Below are positions 39,392 to 49,852 of a DNA stretch of 64,000 bases, one piece after another. The stretch's first letter is position 1; every line of letters begins with the position of its first letter. A program made the position numbers and the translations under genes. A model generated the notes under the pieces. That model was not told the DNA's origin. It did not search any database and was given only the letters and a program-made list of their open reading frames with translations. The stretch covers positions 1-64,000 of the forward strand of contig NZ_NWTI01000007.1 of NCBI RefSeq assembly GCF_002531575.1, read 5' to 3'. This DNA comes from Bradyrhizobium sp. Y36. Lineage in GTDB: Bacteria; Pseudomonadota; Alphaproteobacteria; Rhizobiales; Xanthobacteraceae.

Positions 39392-41617
39392 ATGGGTCGG
39401 ACGTTCCGGATCAAGGTGCGCATGCGCCGCTTCAGGCGAAAGCACCCCCGCATCGCCTTTGCGATCCGCTCCTTCGTGATCTTCTCGGCGACGTTCGGCG
39501 GCGCCTATGGTTTCGTCACGGGCAGCCGGTCCGAGACCTCCGGCTACGATCCTCACGCCTTTGCGATCGGCGCCAGCTTCCTGTTTGCGCTCGCCTGTCT
39601 CGGCCTTGCGACGCTGAGCATGCGTCTGCGTTTCGTCAACAAGCGGATGCGTACGCTCGCCGCCCACAATGAGGCGCTGATCGACCGCAATTGGGAGCTG
39701 AAGGAGGCCGAAGAACGCGCCCGCAGCCTGTTCGAGCAGCAGGGCGACCTCATCGTGCTGCGCGCTACCGATGGCCGCATCACCTTCGCCAACGAGGCCT
39801 ATTGCGCGCTGGCAGGACAGGCGCGTAGCGCTTTGGTCGGCACGCGTTTCGACTTCGACGTGCTGGAGCAGGGCGACAGCGCGCGCGAGAGCAACGGCAC
39901 GCGCGTCCACGACCAGAAGATCGCAACTCCGCTCGGCGCGCGCTGGATCGCCTGGCGCGAAGGCTATGTCCGCCTCGATGCCGGGCAACCCGCCGAATTG
40001 CAAAGCGTGGGACGCGACGTCACCGACCGCACCGAGACCGAACGCGCTCTGTCCGATGCACGCGACCAGGCCGACGCCGCCAACCGCGCCAAATCGCGCT
40101 TCCTCGCCATGGCCTCGCACGAGATCCGCACGCCACTCAACGGCATCATCGGCATGGGCGGGCTGTTGCTCGACACCAATCTGACGCCGGAGCAGGCGAC
40201 CTATGCCAAGGCGGTGAAGACCTCGGGCGAAGCCTTGATGGCGCTGATCGAGGAATTGCTCGACTATTCCAAGATCGAGGCCGGCAAGCTCGACCTCGAG
40301 CAGCGCCCCTTCGCGCTCTCGACCCTGATCGAGGAGATCACCGAGCTGCTGGCGCCGCGCGCGCAGGCCAAGACGCTCGAGATCGCCGCCTATGTCGACG
40401 AGCGTCTGCCGCTCGAGGTCGTCGGCGACGCCGCGCGGCTGCGCCAGGTGCTACTCAATCTCGCCGGCAACGCCATCAAGTTCACCGGCAAGGGCGGCGT
40501 GGCGCTGATCGTCGAGCCCGGCATCTGGCCGAACGAGATCAGCTTCCTGGTTCGCGACACCGGCATCGGCATCGCAGCCGAAGCCCAGCAACGCATCTTC
40601 CGCGAATTCGAGCAGGCCGACGAGCGCGTCGCCCGCACCTATGGCGGCACCGGGCTCGGCCTCGCCATCAGCGAGCGCATCGTCAAGCGCATGGGCGGCC
40701 GGATCACGCTCACGAGCGAGCCGGGGAAGGGCTCGACCTTCGAGATCGCGGTGCCGCTTCCGCCGTCACAAGCGAGCGCAGGACAGACCGCCTTTCCGAG
40801 CCCCGATCTCACCGGCAAGTCGATCCTCCTCGTCGCCGACGGCATCGAGGCCTCGCTGATCGCGCGACGCCTGGAGCGCTGGGGCGGCCAGACCTGCCTG
40901 GTTGCGGACGCCGCGGTCGCCGAAGCGCTGCTGCCGGAACGCTCATGGCATGCGGTGCTGGTCGATCGTGCGATCGGCCCTGGCATCACCGATCAGCTGG
41001 GCGAAATCGCCCGCGCACATGCGCTGCAGCGCCTCGTGCTGCTGACGTCGAGCTCGCGCCACGAGACGCTGTCGCCGGCCTTCACCGGCTTTCTGGTGAA
41101 GCCGCTGCGAGCGGCCTCGCTCGCCGCGCGGCTCGCGCTGACGCCGGAGGTCGCCTCGCCCGATCTCGCGCCGGAGCCGACCGCTGAAGCGGCCGGCACG
41201 CCAGCCGCAAAGGGCCTGTCGATCCTCGTCGCCGAGGACAACGAGATCAACGCGCTGCTGATGCGCTCGCTGCTGACGAAGCTCGGCCATCGCGTCGTCA
41301 TCGCCGTCCACGGCGAGGCCGCGCTGGAGTCCTGGCTTGCGGCGTCATCGGCCGGCACACCCTATGATCTCGTGCTGATGGACATCCAGATGCCGCAGCT
41401 CGACGGTATCGAGGCGACGAAGCGCATCCGTGCGCATGAGGCGGCCACGGGCGGTCAGCACACACCGATCCTCGCGCTCACTGCCAATACGCTGGTGGAG
41501 GATCGCTATGCCTGCTTCGAAGCGGGCATGAACGGATTCCTGATCAAGCCGCTCGATCGCGACAAGCTCGATGAAGCGCTGGCAGGGCTCGCAGCATCGC
41601 GGCGGCTGGCCGTCTGA
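39392..41617 (+). CDS. Hybrid sensor histidine kinase
   Basis: 741 aa. Two membrane helices lie near residues 20-90 with a basic juxtamembrane region, then a PAS-like sensor (about 120-225), HisKA with SHEIRTPLNGIIGMGGLLL, HATPase (NLAGNAIKFTGKGG, DTGIGIA, GGTGLGLAIS), and two receiver-like domains. The second is canonical (AEDNEINALL, LVLMDIQMPQLDG, LIKPLD). The first keeps LVADGIEASL and FLVKPL but lacks a clear phospho-acceptor motif. Start 39392 (ATG) or GTG 39386. Output partner not encoded nearby. Confidence 0.88.
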   Translation: MGRTFRIKVRMRRFRRKHPRIAFAIRSFVIFSATFGGAYGFVTGSRSETSGYDPHAFAIGASFLFALACLGLATLSMRLRFVNKRMRTLAAHNEALIDRNWELKEAEERARSLFEQQGDLIVLRATDGRITFANEAYCALAGQARSALVGTRFDFDVLEQGDSARESNGTRVHDQKIATPLGARWIAWREGYVRLDAGQPAELQSVGRDVTDRTETERALSDARDQADAANRAKSRFLAMASHEIRTPLNGIIGMGGLLLDTNLTPEQATYAKAVKTSGEALMALIEELLDYSKIEAGKLDLEQRPFALSTLIEEITELLAPRAQAKTLEIAAYVDERLPLEVVGDAARLRQVLLNLAGNAIKFTGKGGVALIVEPGIWPNEISFLVRDTGIGIAAEAQQRIFREFEQADERVARTYGGTGLGLAISERIVKRMGGRITLTSEPGKGSTFEIAVPLPPSQASAGQTAFPSPDLTGKSILLVADGIEASLIARRLERWGGQTCLVADAAVAEALLPERSWHAVLVDRAIGPGITDQLGEIARAHALQRLVLLTSSSRHETLSPAFTGFLVKPLRAASLAARLALTPEVASPDLAPEPTAEAAGTPAAKGLSILVAEDNEINALLMRSLLTKLGHRVVIAVHGEAALESWLAASSAGTPYDLVLMDIQMPQLDGIEATKRIRAHEAATGGQHTPILALTANTLVEDRYACFEAGMNGFLIKPLDRDKLDEALAGLAASRRLAV

Positions 41618-41719
41618 TCGGGCTTCTCGCGGAATCCTGTCCCCTCAGGCAATCGATAATTGAATTCGGCCGCGATGCGCGTCACCATCCTCCGGGGCAT
41701 TTGCCGGAGGATTTCGCAC

Positions 41720-42349
41720 ATGACTGTGCTGTGCCGCCTCGTATTCATTGTCCTTCTCGCCGGCTTCTCTCGATCCGCCGCGGCCGATACACCGGAGCTC
41801 ATCGCCTCGCTCAGGCAAGGCGGCTACGTGCTGATCTTTCGGCACACCGCGACCGACGACAGCCAAAAGGACATCTACCCCTTCAAGTTCGACGACATGA
41901 GCGCCCAGCGTCAGCTCAGCGAGAAGGGCAGGGACGCGGCGCGCCGGATCGGGGCGGCGATCAAGGAGCTCGCGATCCCGATCGGCGATGTCTACACCAG
42001 CCGGCTGAACCGCGCGATCGAGGCCGGCGAGCTGATCTCCGGCCGCAAGGTCAAGCCGGTCGATGCCTTGACGGACAGCAGCAACGCCAGCGCGTCTGGA
42101 ATGGCAAACCCGGCCGGCGCCAATGCGAAGGCTGGCCAGGCCGTGCGTCAGCTCGTCGATGCGCCGCCGAAGGCAGGCTTCAACACGTTCCTCGTCACCC
42201 ACAAGACGAACATCGCCGATGCCTTCGGCAAGGATGCCGGCGACGTCCAGGAGGGCGAGGCCTTCGTCTACAAGACCAGCAGTTCCGGTCCCGCCACCTT
42301 TGCGGGGCGCATCAAGATCGCCGACTGGACTGCCAAGACCGGCAAGTGA
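41720..42349 (+). CDS. Exported histidine phosphatase family protein
   Basis: 209 aa with a signal peptide (LCRLVFIVLLAGFSRSAAA, cleaved near 23). The branch-2-like phosphatase fold shows FRHTATDDSQKD with the nucleophilic His motif (RHT rather than RHG), YTSRLNRAIEAGEL, and LVTHKTNIAD near the C-terminus. Substrate unknown. It is distinct from gpmA, being exported. ATG at 41720 follows a ccggagg ribosome-binding site. Confidence 0.78.
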   Translation: MTVLCRLVFIVLLAGFSRSAAADTPELIASLRQGGYVLIFRHTATDDSQKDIYPFKFDDMSAQRQLSEKGRDAARRIGAAIKELAIPIGDVYTSRLNRAIEAGELISGRKVKPVDALTDSSNASASGMANPAGANAKAGQAVRQLVDAPPKAGFNTFLVTHKTNIADAFGKDAGDVQEGEAFVYKTSSSGPATFAGRIKIADWTAKTGK

Positions 42350-42463
42350 TCGACCGCATGCAATCTTGTCGCCGGCGCGAGGGAGGCAGGGCGTGACTTG
42401 CCGCTCCGGCACGGTCCTGTGCTACCAACGTCCCGTAAGGTGCGACTGGAGGACCGGCGGCAC

Positions 42464-43522
42464 GTGAAAACATCGGAAGACCGCTCATTTCTCGTCTGGC
42501 TTGGCGTGATTTCCCTCGCCTTCGGCTGGCTGCTTTGGCCATTCTCTGGCGCCCTGTTGTGGGCCGCCCTGCTGGCGATCATCTTCGCGCCTTTCTATCG
42601 ACGCTGCCTGGAACCGTTTCCGGAATGGCGCAACGTTGCCGCACTTTCCACCGTCATCGTCGTGGTCGTCATGGTCCTGATCCCCGTCGGGGTCGTGATT
42701 GCTTCGCTCGTCGACCAGGGAGGCGAGCTCTATCAGCGCGTCCAGACTGGCGAGATCAATCTGGCTCATCCCCTGCAGCGACTGAAGGCGGCACTGCCGG
42801 ACTGGGCCGCGTCCTTGTCGGACCGGCTGGCCGGCATCGATCTGACGGCCCTGAAAGAACGCTTATCGAGCCTGGTCGTCCCGGCCGGCCAGCAGCTGGC
42901 CGGGCACGCGATCAACATCGGTCAGCTGACGCTGGAGTTCGTCGCGAGCCTGCTCGTGATGCTGTACTTGCTGTTCTTCTTCCTGCGCGACGGTGACGAG
43001 CTGAGCTTGCGTATCCGCGATGCGCTGCCGCTGCGAGCGAGCCACACCGCCAGGATCCTCGATGCGTTCACGCTTGCGGTTCGCGGCACGATCAAGGGGA
43101 TCATACTGGTTGCCATGATCCAGGGCGCACTCGGCGGCCTGATCTTCTGGCTGCTCGGCCTGACTGCGCCGCTGCTGGCCGGCGCTGTCATGGCGCTGCT
43201 TTCGCTTCTGCCGGTGGTTGGCTCCGCCCTGGTCTGGGTTCCGGCCGGCCTCTATTTGCTGTTGTCGGGCGCCGTCACGAAGGGAATCATCCTTCTCGCT
43301 TTCGGGACCTTCGTGATCGGCCTTGCCGATAATTTTCTGCGCCCAATTCTGGTCGGACAGTCGATCCGGATGCCGAGCTATGTCGTGCTGCTCGCCACCC
43401 TGGGTGGCCTTGCGACCTTCGGCGCGAACGGCTTCGTCATCGGCCCGCTCGTCGCTGCAATGTTCCTGACGGCGTGGCAGATCTTCGTCGGCTCCAAAGA
43501 GCGACAAGAGGTTCGCAAGTGA
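42464..43522 (+). CDS. AI-2E transporter family (PerM-like) membrane protein
   Basis: 352 aa with about eight transmembrane segments in the AI-2E/PerM pattern: N-terminal cluster, a periplasmic loop (GGELYQRVQTGEINLAHPLQ), then the C-terminal cluster with LVGQSIRMPSYVVLL. Members include autoinducer-2 exporters and Na+/H+ antiporter-like permeases; the substrate here is not known. A GTG at 42464 preceded by ggagg is the likeliest start; 42398 would add 22 unconserved residues. Confidence 0.78.
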   Translation: MKTSEDRSFLVWLGVISLAFGWLLWPFSGALLWAALLAIIFAPFYRRCLEPFPEWRNVAALSTVIVVVVMVLIPVGVVIASLVDQGGELYQRVQTGEINLAHPLQRLKAALPDWAASLSDRLAGIDLTALKERLSSLVVPAGQQLAGHAINIGQLTLEFVASLLVMLYLLFFFLRDGDELSLRIRDALPLRASHTARILDAFTLAVRGTIKGIILVAMIQGALGGLIFWLLGLTAPLLAGAVMALLSLLPVVGSALVWVPAGLYLLLSGAVTKGIILLAFGTFVIGLADNFLRPILVGQSIRMPSYVVLLATLGGLATFGANGFVIGPLVAAMFLTAWQIFVGSKERQEVRK

Positions 43523-43526
43523 CGGG

Positions 43527-43766
43527 TCAGGCGGCGTAAGCCATGAAGCGCGGCGCGGACAGCTTGTCAGGCGACCTCTGAGTCCCCTTGAAGAGGGTGT
43601 CCGCCTGCGCGGTCCGCTTGCAATGCGGGCAGACGAACAGATGCGCGATGATTGGAACCGGCTCGTCGGCGAGCAGTTCCGAGCGAAACCACCTCATCTC
43701 AAGGTGGCAGTCCGGGCAGGTCGGCGCTTCAAGCTGCTCGGCAGCACTTCTGAGACGATCAACCAT
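43527..43766 (-). CDS. Small zinc-ribbon hypothetical protein
   Basis: 79 aa. Two Cys pairs, CPDC (17-20) and CPHC (46-49), separated by 25 residues, make a four-Cys zinc ribbon. No other domain. It ends 4 bp from the convergent AI-2E family gene. Function not recognised; probably cytoplasmic and nucleic-acid or protein binding. Confidence 0.6.
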   Translation of the reverse strand: MVDRLRSAAEQLEAPTCPDCHLEMRWFRSELLADEPVPIIAHLFVCPHCKRTAQADTLFKGTQRSPDKLSAPRFMAYAA

Positions 43767-43866
43767 GGAACCTCCGCATTTTGAAGGTCATAGCCGAATA
43801 CCTGCTGGTGGTCTGCAACAAAAGGCACCTTGTCCGAACAGACCCGCGCCTTCTCGACCGGCGCGA

Positions 43867-44823
43867 TCACAGACGTCTGAGCGCGACGCTCTCCACCGCG
43901 TGATCCGCGCCCTTCTTCAGGATCAGGGTCGCGCGGGGTCGCGTCGGCAGGATGTTGTCCTCGAGATTGGCGAGGTTGGTGCGCTCCCAGATCGCGGTGG
44001 CAGTGGCGGTGGCTTCTTCGTCCGACAGCAGCGCATAGCGGTTGAAGTAGGATTTCGGGTTGGTGAACGCGGTGTCGCGCAGCGCCAGAAAGCGCTTGAT
44101 GTACCACCGCCGCAGCGCCGCCTCGTCGGCGTCGATATAGACCGAGAAATCGAAGAAGTCGGAGACCACGGGCACCGCTTTGCCGTCACGCGGCAGCTTG
44201 CCGGTCTGCAGCACATTGACGCCCTCGACGATCAGGATGTCGGGCTGGTCGATCTCGGCCCATTCGTTCGGTACGATGTCGTAGGTCAGATGCGAATAGA
44301 CCGGCGAGCGCACATGGCGGCGTCCGGACTTGATATCGGAGAGGAAGCTCAGCAGCAGCGGCAGGTCGTAGCTCTCCGGAAAGCCCTTTTTCTGGAGGAT
44401 GCCCTGCTGTTCGAGCAGGGCCTTCGGGTAGAGAAACCCGTCGGTGGTGATCAGTTCGACCTTCGGGCGCGGCGACCAGCGCGCCAGCAAGGCCTGGAGC
44501 ACGCGGGCCGTGGTGGATTTCCCGACGGCGACCGAACCGGCGACCCCGATGATGTAGGGCACCTTGCGGTCACGGATGTTCAGAAACTGGCGCTCCGCGT
44601 AATACAGGCGCTGCATCGCATCGACATAGATCGAGAGCAAGCGCGACAACGGAAGATAGATATCCTCGACTTCCTTGAGATCGAGGCGGTCGTGCAGCGA
44701 GCGCAGCCGGTCGAACTCGCCCGGCTCCAGCGTCATCGGCGTGTCGTCGCGCAGCCGCGCCCACTCTTCGCGCGTGTAAACGCGGTACGGATTATACTGC
44801 TGCTCGGGTGCGCGGATATCCAT
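43867..44823 (-). CDS. coaA: Pantothenate kinase, type I
   Basis: 318 aa, first step of coenzyme A synthesis. P-loop [17 protein letters not shown], then [18 protein letters not shown] and [14 protein letters not shown] are CoaA type I blocks. Full length. It sits 27 bp downstream of hisE at the end of the his cluster, probably cotranscribed. Confidence 0.96.
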   Translation of the reverse strand: MDIRAPEQQYNPYRVYTREEWARLRDDTPMTLEPGEFDRLRSLHDRLDLKEVEDIYLPLSRLLSIYVDAMQRLYYAERQFLNIRDRKVPYIIGVAGSVAVGKSTTARVLQALLARWSPRPKVELITTDGFLYPKALLEQQGILQKKGFPESYDLPLLLSFLSDIKSGRRHVRSPVYSHLTYDIVPNEWAEIDQPDILIVEGVNVLQTGKLPRDGKAVPVVSDFFDFSVYIDADEAALRRWYIKRFLALRDTAFTNPKSYFNRYALLSDEEATATATAIWERTNLANLEDNILPTRPRATLILKKGADHAVESVALRRL

Positions 44824-44850
44824 GACGCGACCTTTCCGTTAAGAGCTCGA

Positions 44851-45177
44851 TTAGCTGCCGCTCTTGCGAGACGCTTTCTCTTCCAACCCTGACATATTCG
44901 TCCGCTTGTCCAGCGCCGCCTCGACCTCTTCCAGCTTTACGCCGCGGGACTTGAGCAGGACAAGGAAATGATAGAGCAGGTCCGCGCTTTCGGCGATCAG
45001 ATGCGCGCGGTCGTTTTCGACTGCTGCGATTACGGTTTCGACTGCTTCCTCGCCGAACTTTTTGGCGCAATGCTCGGCGCCCTTGTCCAGAAGCTTGCGG
45101 GTATAGGAGGCCTCGCCGCCGGCGGCGGCGCGGGCGTCGATGGTCTCGGCCAAATCGTGGATGGTAAAACGCGGCAT
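44851..45177 (-). CDS. hisE: Phosphoribosyl-ATP pyrophosphatase
   Basis: 108 aa, second step of histidine synthesis. SYTRKLLDKGAEHCAKKFGE and EEAVETVIAA hold the MazG-like Glu residues that bind metal. Separate HisE, not fused to HisI. ATG at 45177; the frame extends further upstream but not into conserved residues. Between hisF and coaA. Confidence 0.94.
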   Translation of the reverse strand: MPRFTIHDLAETIDARAAAGGEASYTRKLLDKGAEHCAKKFGEEAVETVIAAVENDRAHLIAESADLLYHFLVLLKSRGVKLEEVEAALDKRTNMSGLEEKASRKSGS

Positions 45178-45255
45178 CGGACTTACTCGGAAACACGTGA
45201 GGCCATGGAGGCCATTCCCCGCCGGCCTGTGTAGCATTTTTGCGATCTGGAGTCG

Positions 45256-46029
45256 TCAGGCATCGAGGCGCATCGCCAGCCCGCGCCGGGCCATATGCTC
45301 CTTGGCTTCACGGATGGTGAATTCCCCGAAATGGAAGATCGAGGCCGCCAGAACGGCGGTGGCGTGTCCGTCGCGGATACCGTCGACGAGATGATCGAGA
45401 TTGCCGACGCCGCCCGAGGCGATCACGGGAACGGGAACGCTGTCGGCGATGGCCCGGGTCAGCGGGATGTCGAAGCCCTGCCGGGTGCCGTCGCGGTCCA
45501 TCGAGGTGAGCAGGATTTCGCCGGCCCCGAGCGAGACCACTTCCTGGGCGTATTCGATGGCGTCGATGCCGGTCGAGTTGCGGCCGCCATGGGTGAAGAT
45601 CTCCCAGCGGTCGCCGCCCGGGCGCTTGACGCGCTTGGCGTCGATCGCAACCACGACGCACTGCTCGCCGAATTTCTCGGCCGCTTCCTTGACGAACTCG
45701 CGCCGCGACACGGCCGCGCTGTTGATCGAGACCTTGTCGGCGCCGGCGCGCAGCAGCGTCTTGATGTCGTTGACCTCACGCACGCCGCCGCCGACGGTGA
45801 CAGGCATGAAGCAGGCTTCCGCGGTACGGCGGACGACATCCAGCATGATGCCGCGGTTCTCATGGGTCGCGGTGATGTCGAGGAAGGTGAGCTCGTCGGC
45901 GCCCGCCGCGTCATAGGCGATCGCGGCTTCGACGGGGTCGCCGGCATCCCTGAGATCGACGAAGTTCACACCCTTGACGACTCGGCCGTCCTTGACGTCG
46001 AGGCAGGGGATCACGCGCACCTTGAACAT
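45256..46029 (-). CDS. hisF: Imidazole glycerol phosphate synthase subunit HisF
   Basis: 257 aa TIM barrel cyclase. [20 protein letters not shown] carries catalytic Asp11-equivalent; KVSINSAAV and the phosphate-binding [13 protein letters not shown] are present. It receives ammonia from HisH. Sits 10 bp downstream of hisA in the operon. Confidence 0.97.
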   Translation of the reverse strand: MFKVRVIPCLDVKDGRVVKGVNFVDLRDAGDPVEAAIAYDAAGADELTFLDITATHENRGIMLDVVRRTAEACFMPVTVGGGVREVNDIKTLLRAGADKVSINSAAVSRREFVKEAAEKFGEQCVVVAIDAKRVKRPGGDRWEIFTHGGRNSTGIDAIEYAQEVVSLGAGEILLTSMDRDGTRQGFDIPLTRAIADSVPVPVIASGGVGNLDHLVDGIRDGHATAVLAASIFHFGEFTIREAKEHMARRGLAMRLDA

Positions 46030-46039
46030 CAGATGTCTC

Positions 46040-46786
46040 CTAGGCGGCGCGCGCGTTGCGGATCAAGGTGAGGGCCGCGGTCGGATCGAGCCGGCCGTCA
46101 TAGAGCGCACGGCCGGCGATCGCGCCGGCGAGCTTCTTGGCGCGCGGCGTCAGCATCGCCTTGACGTCCTCGATCGAGGCGAGGCCGCCGGAAGCGATCA
46201 CGGGAATGGAGATCGCATCTGCCAGCGCGATGGTCGCATCGAGGTTCAAGCCCTTGAGCAAGCCGTCGCGCGCGATGTCGGTGAAGATGATGGCGGCGAC
46301 GCCGGCATCCTCGAACCGCTTTGCGATCTCGAGCACCGTGACCTGCGAGGTCTCGGCCCAGCCTTCGACCGCGACCTTGCCGTCACGCGCATCCAGCCCG
46401 ACCGCAACGCGGCCGGGGAATTTCTTCGCAGCCGCCTTCACCAGCTCGGGGTCCCGCACCGCGGCGGTGCCGATGATGACACGGGTGATGCCCTTGTCGA
46501 GCCAGGCTTCGACGGTCTTGAGATCGCGAATGCCGCCGCCAAGCTGCACCGGGATCTTGATCGTCTTCAGCATGGCCTCGACGGCCTCGGCATTCACCGG
46601 CTTGCCGGCAAAGGCACCGTCGAGATCGACGACGTGGAGATACTCAAAACCCTGCTCGACGAAGCTCTGCGCCTGCGCGGCCGGGTTGAGGTTGAACACG
46701 GTCGCGCGCGCCATGTCGCCTTGCTCGAGGCGCACGCATTGGCCGTTCTTGAGGTCGATCGCGGGAAAGAGAATCACGGTTTCCAT
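46040..46786 (-). CDS. hisA: ProFAR isomerase HisA
   Basis: 248 aa TIM barrel Amadori isomerase. [20 protein letters not shown] opens it with the catalytic Asp; [17 protein letters not shown] and [15 protein letters not shown] are the phosphate loops. Paralogous to HisF. It overlaps the hisH stop by 13 nt. Confidence 0.97.
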   Translation of the reverse strand: METVILFPAIDLKNGQCVRLEQGDMARATVFNLNPAAQAQSFVEQGFEYLHVVDLDGAFAGKPVNAEAVEAMLKTIKIPVQLGGGIRDLKTVEAWLDKGITRVIIGTAAVRDPELVKAAAKKFPGRVAVGLDARDGKVAVEGWAETSQVTVLEIAKRFEDAGVAAIIFTDIARDGLLKGLNLDATIALADAISIPVIASGGLASIEDVKAMLTPRAKKLAGAIAGRALYDGRLDPTAALTLIRNARAA

Positions 46787-47424
46787 CGCAAGAAGTTCGA
46801 GATCAAAGCAAGACCGAAGCGCTGGCTCTTCTCGGGGTGAAACTGCGTGCCGATGGCGGTATCCTTGCCGACGATCGCGGTGACGGGACCGCCGTAATCG
46901 GCGCGCGCGAGCACGTCCGCCTCGTTGGCGGCGTTGAGGTGATAGGAGTGCACGAAATAAGCGTGCTGGCCCTTGGGACCGAGCGGCAGCTTGTTCAGCA
47001 CCGGATGCTCCTGCAGCAGGTCGAGCGTATTCCAGCCCATGTGCGGGATCTTCAGGCTCTCGTCACGCGGCGTGATTTTCTCGACGTCGCCACCGATCCA
47101 GTTCAGGCCTTCGGTGATGACGTGCTCCTTGCCGCGGCTGGCCATCAACTGCATGCCGACACAGATTCCGAAGAACGGCCGCGCCTTGACGCGCACCGCT
47201 TCGGTGATCGCGTCGACCATGCCGTTGACGGCATCAAGGCCGCGCCGGCAATCGGCGAAGGCGCCGACGCCCGGCAGCACCAGACGGTCAGCCTCGTAGG
47301 CCTGATCGGGATCGCTGGTGACGAAGACCTTTTGCGGATGCTCCAGGCTGCGCGCGGCACGCTCGAATGCCTTTGCGGCGGAATGCAGATTGCCGGAACC
47401 GTAATCGATGATGGCGACGCTCAT
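46774..47424 (-). CDS. hisH: Imidazole glycerol phosphate synthase glutaminase subunit HisH
   Basis: 216 aa class I amidotransferase. [11 protein letters not shown] opens it; the nucleophile Cys is in [11 protein letters not shown] and the His/Glu in [13 protein letters not shown]. Works with HisF. Start 47424 makes an ATGA overlap with the DUF2628 gene and was chosen over the long upstream frame to 47970, which is a shadow. Confidence 0.96.
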   Translation of the reverse strand: MSVAIIDYGSGNLHSAAKAFERAARSLEHPQKVFVTSDPDQAYEADRLVLPGVGAFADCRRGLDAVNGMVDAITEAVRVKARPFFGICVGMQLMASRGKEHVITEGLNWIGGDVEKITPRDESLKIPHMGWNTLDLLQEHPVLNKLPLGPKGQHAYFVHSYHLNAANEADVLARADYGGPVTAIVGKDTAIGTQFHPEKSQRFGLALISNFLRWKP

Positions 47425-47951
47425 CTTGACCCTCCCGGTTCTGGAAACAATCCAATGATGCCGCCGGCCGGAATCGGCGGCGGGTTCGAGAATTGCTGAC
47501 CCGGCGTATGGCGGGTCGGCGGCGGGCCGCCGCGATCGACGGCCCATTGATCGTTGACGATGCCGTGCTGCTTCTGGCTCCAGCGCTCGAAGAAGCGGCG
47601 CTCGGCCGTGTCCTCGTCGTCGGCAATCACCACATCGAGCTGCCGCCACTTGCCGCGCGACAGCGTCCAGCGGCGCAGGCTTGCGGCTTCGAGACCCATC
47701 AGCAGGGCAACGACGAGATCGGCGCAGAAGATCGACGAGCGTCCGACACCAAGGCTCGACAGCCCCGTGTTGAACGCGGCCACGAAGATCAGATAGCCGA
47801 TCAGGGCCAGCCACAGCCGGTTCCAAAGCAGCCAGAGCGGTCCGAAGACCATCGCCCAGAAATGAAAGCCGTCGCGCACGAACACGAACTTGTCGGTCGC
47901 GCGCAGATCGGCTCCGGCAGGCGAGGGAGCATGAACTGTGTAGACAGGCAT
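47421..47951 (-). CDS. DUF2628 family membrane protein within the his operon
   Basis: 176 aa. Three or four hydrophobic segments ([48 protein letters not shown]) and a cytoplasmic C-terminal tail rich in Pro and Gly. It is a DUF2628 protein of unknown function. It is coupled to hisH by an ATGA overlap and lies 66 bp downstream of hisB, so it is transcribed as part of the histidine cluster. Confidence 0.78.
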   Translation of the reverse strand: MPVYTVHAPSPAGADLRATDKFVFVRDGFHFWAMVFGPLWLLWNRLWLALIGYLIFVAAFNTGLSSLGVGRSSIFCADLVVALLMGLEAASLRRWTLSRGKWRQLDVVIADDEDTAERRFFERWSQKQHGIVNDQWAVDRGGPPPTRHTPGQQFSNPPPIPAGGIIGLFPEPGGSR

Positions 47952-48017
47952 GGTGATGCCCCGTTCCCAAAAATTCAGTGGTACCGCAAGCGGCGCGCCC
48001 GCCGCTGGCCGAAGACG

Positions 48018-48611
48018 TCAGCCGCCGAGCGAGCCCTTGGTGGACGGGATTTCGCCCGCCGCCTTCGGATCGATCGCGACCGCGGTGCGCAGCGCCCGCG
48101 CCAGACCCTTGAAGCAGGACTCGGCGATATGATGGCTGTTATCGCCATATAGGGTCTCGACGTGGAGAGTCACGCCGGCGTTCATGGCGAAAGCCTGGAA
48201 CCACTCGCGCACCAGCTCGGTGTCGAACTCGCCGATCTTGTCGCGTGGGAATTCGGCCTTGAACACCAGGAACGGGCGGCCCGAGATGTCGACGACCACG
48301 CGCGACAGCGTCTCGTCCATGGGCATGTGCACGCCGGCATAGCGGGTGATGCCCGCCATGTTGCCGAGCGCCTGCCTGACCGCCTGGCCGAGCGCGATGC
48401 CGGTGTCTTCGGTGGTATGGTGATAGTCGATGTGCAGGTCGCCCACCGCCTTCACCGTGAGGTCGATGCGGGAATGGCGGGCGAGGAGATCGAGCATATG
48501 GTCGAAAAAGCCGATGCCGGTCGCGATATTGGCCACGCCGGTGCCGTCGAGGTTCACGGAGACCTCGATGTCGGTTTCCTTGGTCTTGCGCTTGATCGTC
48601 GCGGTGCGCAT
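48018..48611 (-). CDS. hisB: Imidazoleglycerol-phosphate dehydratase
   Basis: 197 aa monofunctional His[38 protein letters not shown] and [20 protein letters not shown] hold the His/Glu manganese ligands. No phosphatase domain is fused. First gene of the histidine cluster and divergent from hslV. Confidence 0.97.
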   Translation of the reverse strand: MRTATIKRKTKETDIEVSVNLDGTGVANIATGIGFFDHMLDLLARHSRIDLTVKAVGDLHIDYHHTTEDTGIALGQAVRQALGNMAGITRYAGVHMPMDETLSRVVVDISGRPFLVFKAEFPRDKIGEFDTELVREWFQAFAMNAGVTLHVETLYGDNSHHIAESCFKGLARALRTAVAIDPKAAGEIPSTKGSLGG

Positions 48612-48694
48612 TGAAACTAGCTCTCATCCTGGCTCGGGGCCGAAAACGCCGGTCTTTTAACAGCCAAATGACGCCTTCGCTACCGCGGGATCGC

Positions 48695-48722
48695 CTTGGC
48701 TGGGCGGCACTTCCACCTATGG
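48695..48722 (+). promoter_or_regulatory. Candidate sigma-32 promoter of hslV
   Basis: CTTG (48695-48698) is followed after exactly 17 nt by CCTATG (48716-48721), matching the RpoH consensus CTTG-N17/18-CYTATNT except at the last T. It lies about 80 bp upstream of the hslV start, as expected for a heat-shock protease operon. Confidence 0.65.
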
Positions 48723-48802
48723 TGACCGAAATTGGGGCCGGAGCGGCCCGTTGTGCCCTTAGCTCCGACCGCCTAAATCAGGCCGGACAACGAGGATCAT
48801 TC

Positions 48803-49363
48803 ATGCAGGCTTCCCAGAACAGCTCGCCGGGCTGGCACGGCACGACGATTTTGACGGTCCGCAAGGGCGGCAAGGTGGTGGTCGGCGGCGACGGCCAGGT
48901 CTCGATCGGCCAGACCGTGATCAAGTCCAACGCCAAGAAGGTCCGGAAACTGGGCAAGGGTGACGTGATCGGCGGCTTTGCCGGCGCCACCGCCGACGCC
49001 TTCACCCTGTTCGAGCGGCTGGAGGCCAAGCTCGAGCAATATCCGGGGCAGCTGACCCGGGCCGCGGTCGAGCTCGCCAAGGATTGGCGTACCGACCGCT
49101 ATCTGCGGCGGCTGGAGGCGATGATGATCGTGGCCGACAAGGACGTCTCCCTGGTGCTGACCGGCACCGGCGACGTATTGGAGCCCGAGGCCGGCGTGAT
49201 GGCGATCGGCTCCGGCGGCAATTACGCGCTGGCGGCGGCCCGGGCCCTGCTCGACACCGACAAGGACGCCGAGACCATCGTCCGCCGCTCCCTCGACATC
49301 GCCGCGGATATTTGCGTCTACACCAACCGGAATTTGACCATCGAGAGCCTGGCAACGGGGTAG
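48803..49363 (+). CDS. hslV: ATP-dependent protease peptidase subunit HslV
   Basis: 186 aa. Proteasome-like threonine peptidase. The propeptide ([12 protein letters not shown]) precedes catalytic Thr14 in [40 protein letters not shown] follows. It forms the HslUV (ClpYQ) complex with HslU. Start 48803 follows gagga. HslU lies further on after two unrelated genes. Confidence 0.96.
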   Translation: MQASQNSSPGWHGTTILTVRKGGKVVVGGDGQVSIGQTVIKSNAKKVRKLGKGDVIGGFAGATADAFTLFERLEAKLEQYPGQLTRAAVELAKDWRTDRYLRRLEAMMIVADKDVSLVLTGTGDVLEPEAGVMAIGSGGNYALAAARALLDTDKDAETIVRRSLDIAADICVYTNRNLTIESLATG

Positions 49364-49366
49364 GCG

Positions 49367-49852
49367 ATGGCGCCCGCCTACGCCTTCCGGGCGATGACCA
49401 CGGCCGACCTGCCGCTGATCCGGCGGTGGCTGGGCGAGGCGCATGTGCGGGACTGGTGGGGCGATCCGGACGAGCAGTTTGCGCTGGTCAGTGGCGATCT
49501 CGACGAACCCGCCATGGACCAGTTCATCGTGTTGGCCGGCCAGCAGCCGCTGGGCTATCTTCAATGTTATCGGCTGACCGCCTGGAATACCGGGTTCGGG
49601 CCGCAACCGGAGGGCACGCGTGGGATCGACCAGTTCATCGGCGAGAGCGGCATGATCGAACGCGGTCACGGCTCGGCCTTCATCCGTCAATTTGCCGATG
49701 AGCAGTTTCGCAGCGGCCTGCCCCGCATGGTCACCGATCCTGATCCGCTCAACGCGCGCGCTTTGCGCGCCTATGAGAAAGCGGGTTTCATCCGCGACCG
49801 CATGGTCGAGACGCCGGACGGGCCAGCGCTGCTGATGGTGCGCGAGCCGTGA
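49367..49852 (+). CDS. GNAT-family acetyltransferase (aminoglycoside 6'-acetyltransferase-like)
   Basis: 161 aa GNAT fold similar to AAC(6')-type enzymes: [30 protein letters not shown], and the acetyl-CoA region [15 protein letters not shown]. Probably a housekeeping small-molecule acetyltransferase rather than a resistance gene, since it lies in a stable operon between hslV and DUF2585. Its stop overlaps the next start (GTGA). Confidence 0.75.
   Translation: MAPAYAFRAMTTADLPLIRRWLGEAHVRDWWGDPDEQFALVSGDLDEPAMDQFIVLAGQQPLGYLQCYRLTAWNTGFGPQPEGTRGIDQFIGESGMIERGHGSAFIRQFADEQFRSGLPRMVTDPDPLNARALRAYEKAGFIRDRMVETPDGPALLMVREP

Noticed and set aside
46774..47970. 398-codon reading through hisH
   Set aside because: Only the part from 47424 is HisH; the N-terminal extension is out of frame with the real upstream gene DUF2628.
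49367..49852. Aminoglycoside resistance gene
   Set aside because: GNAT fold only; stable operon position and no mobile context argue for a housekeeping role.
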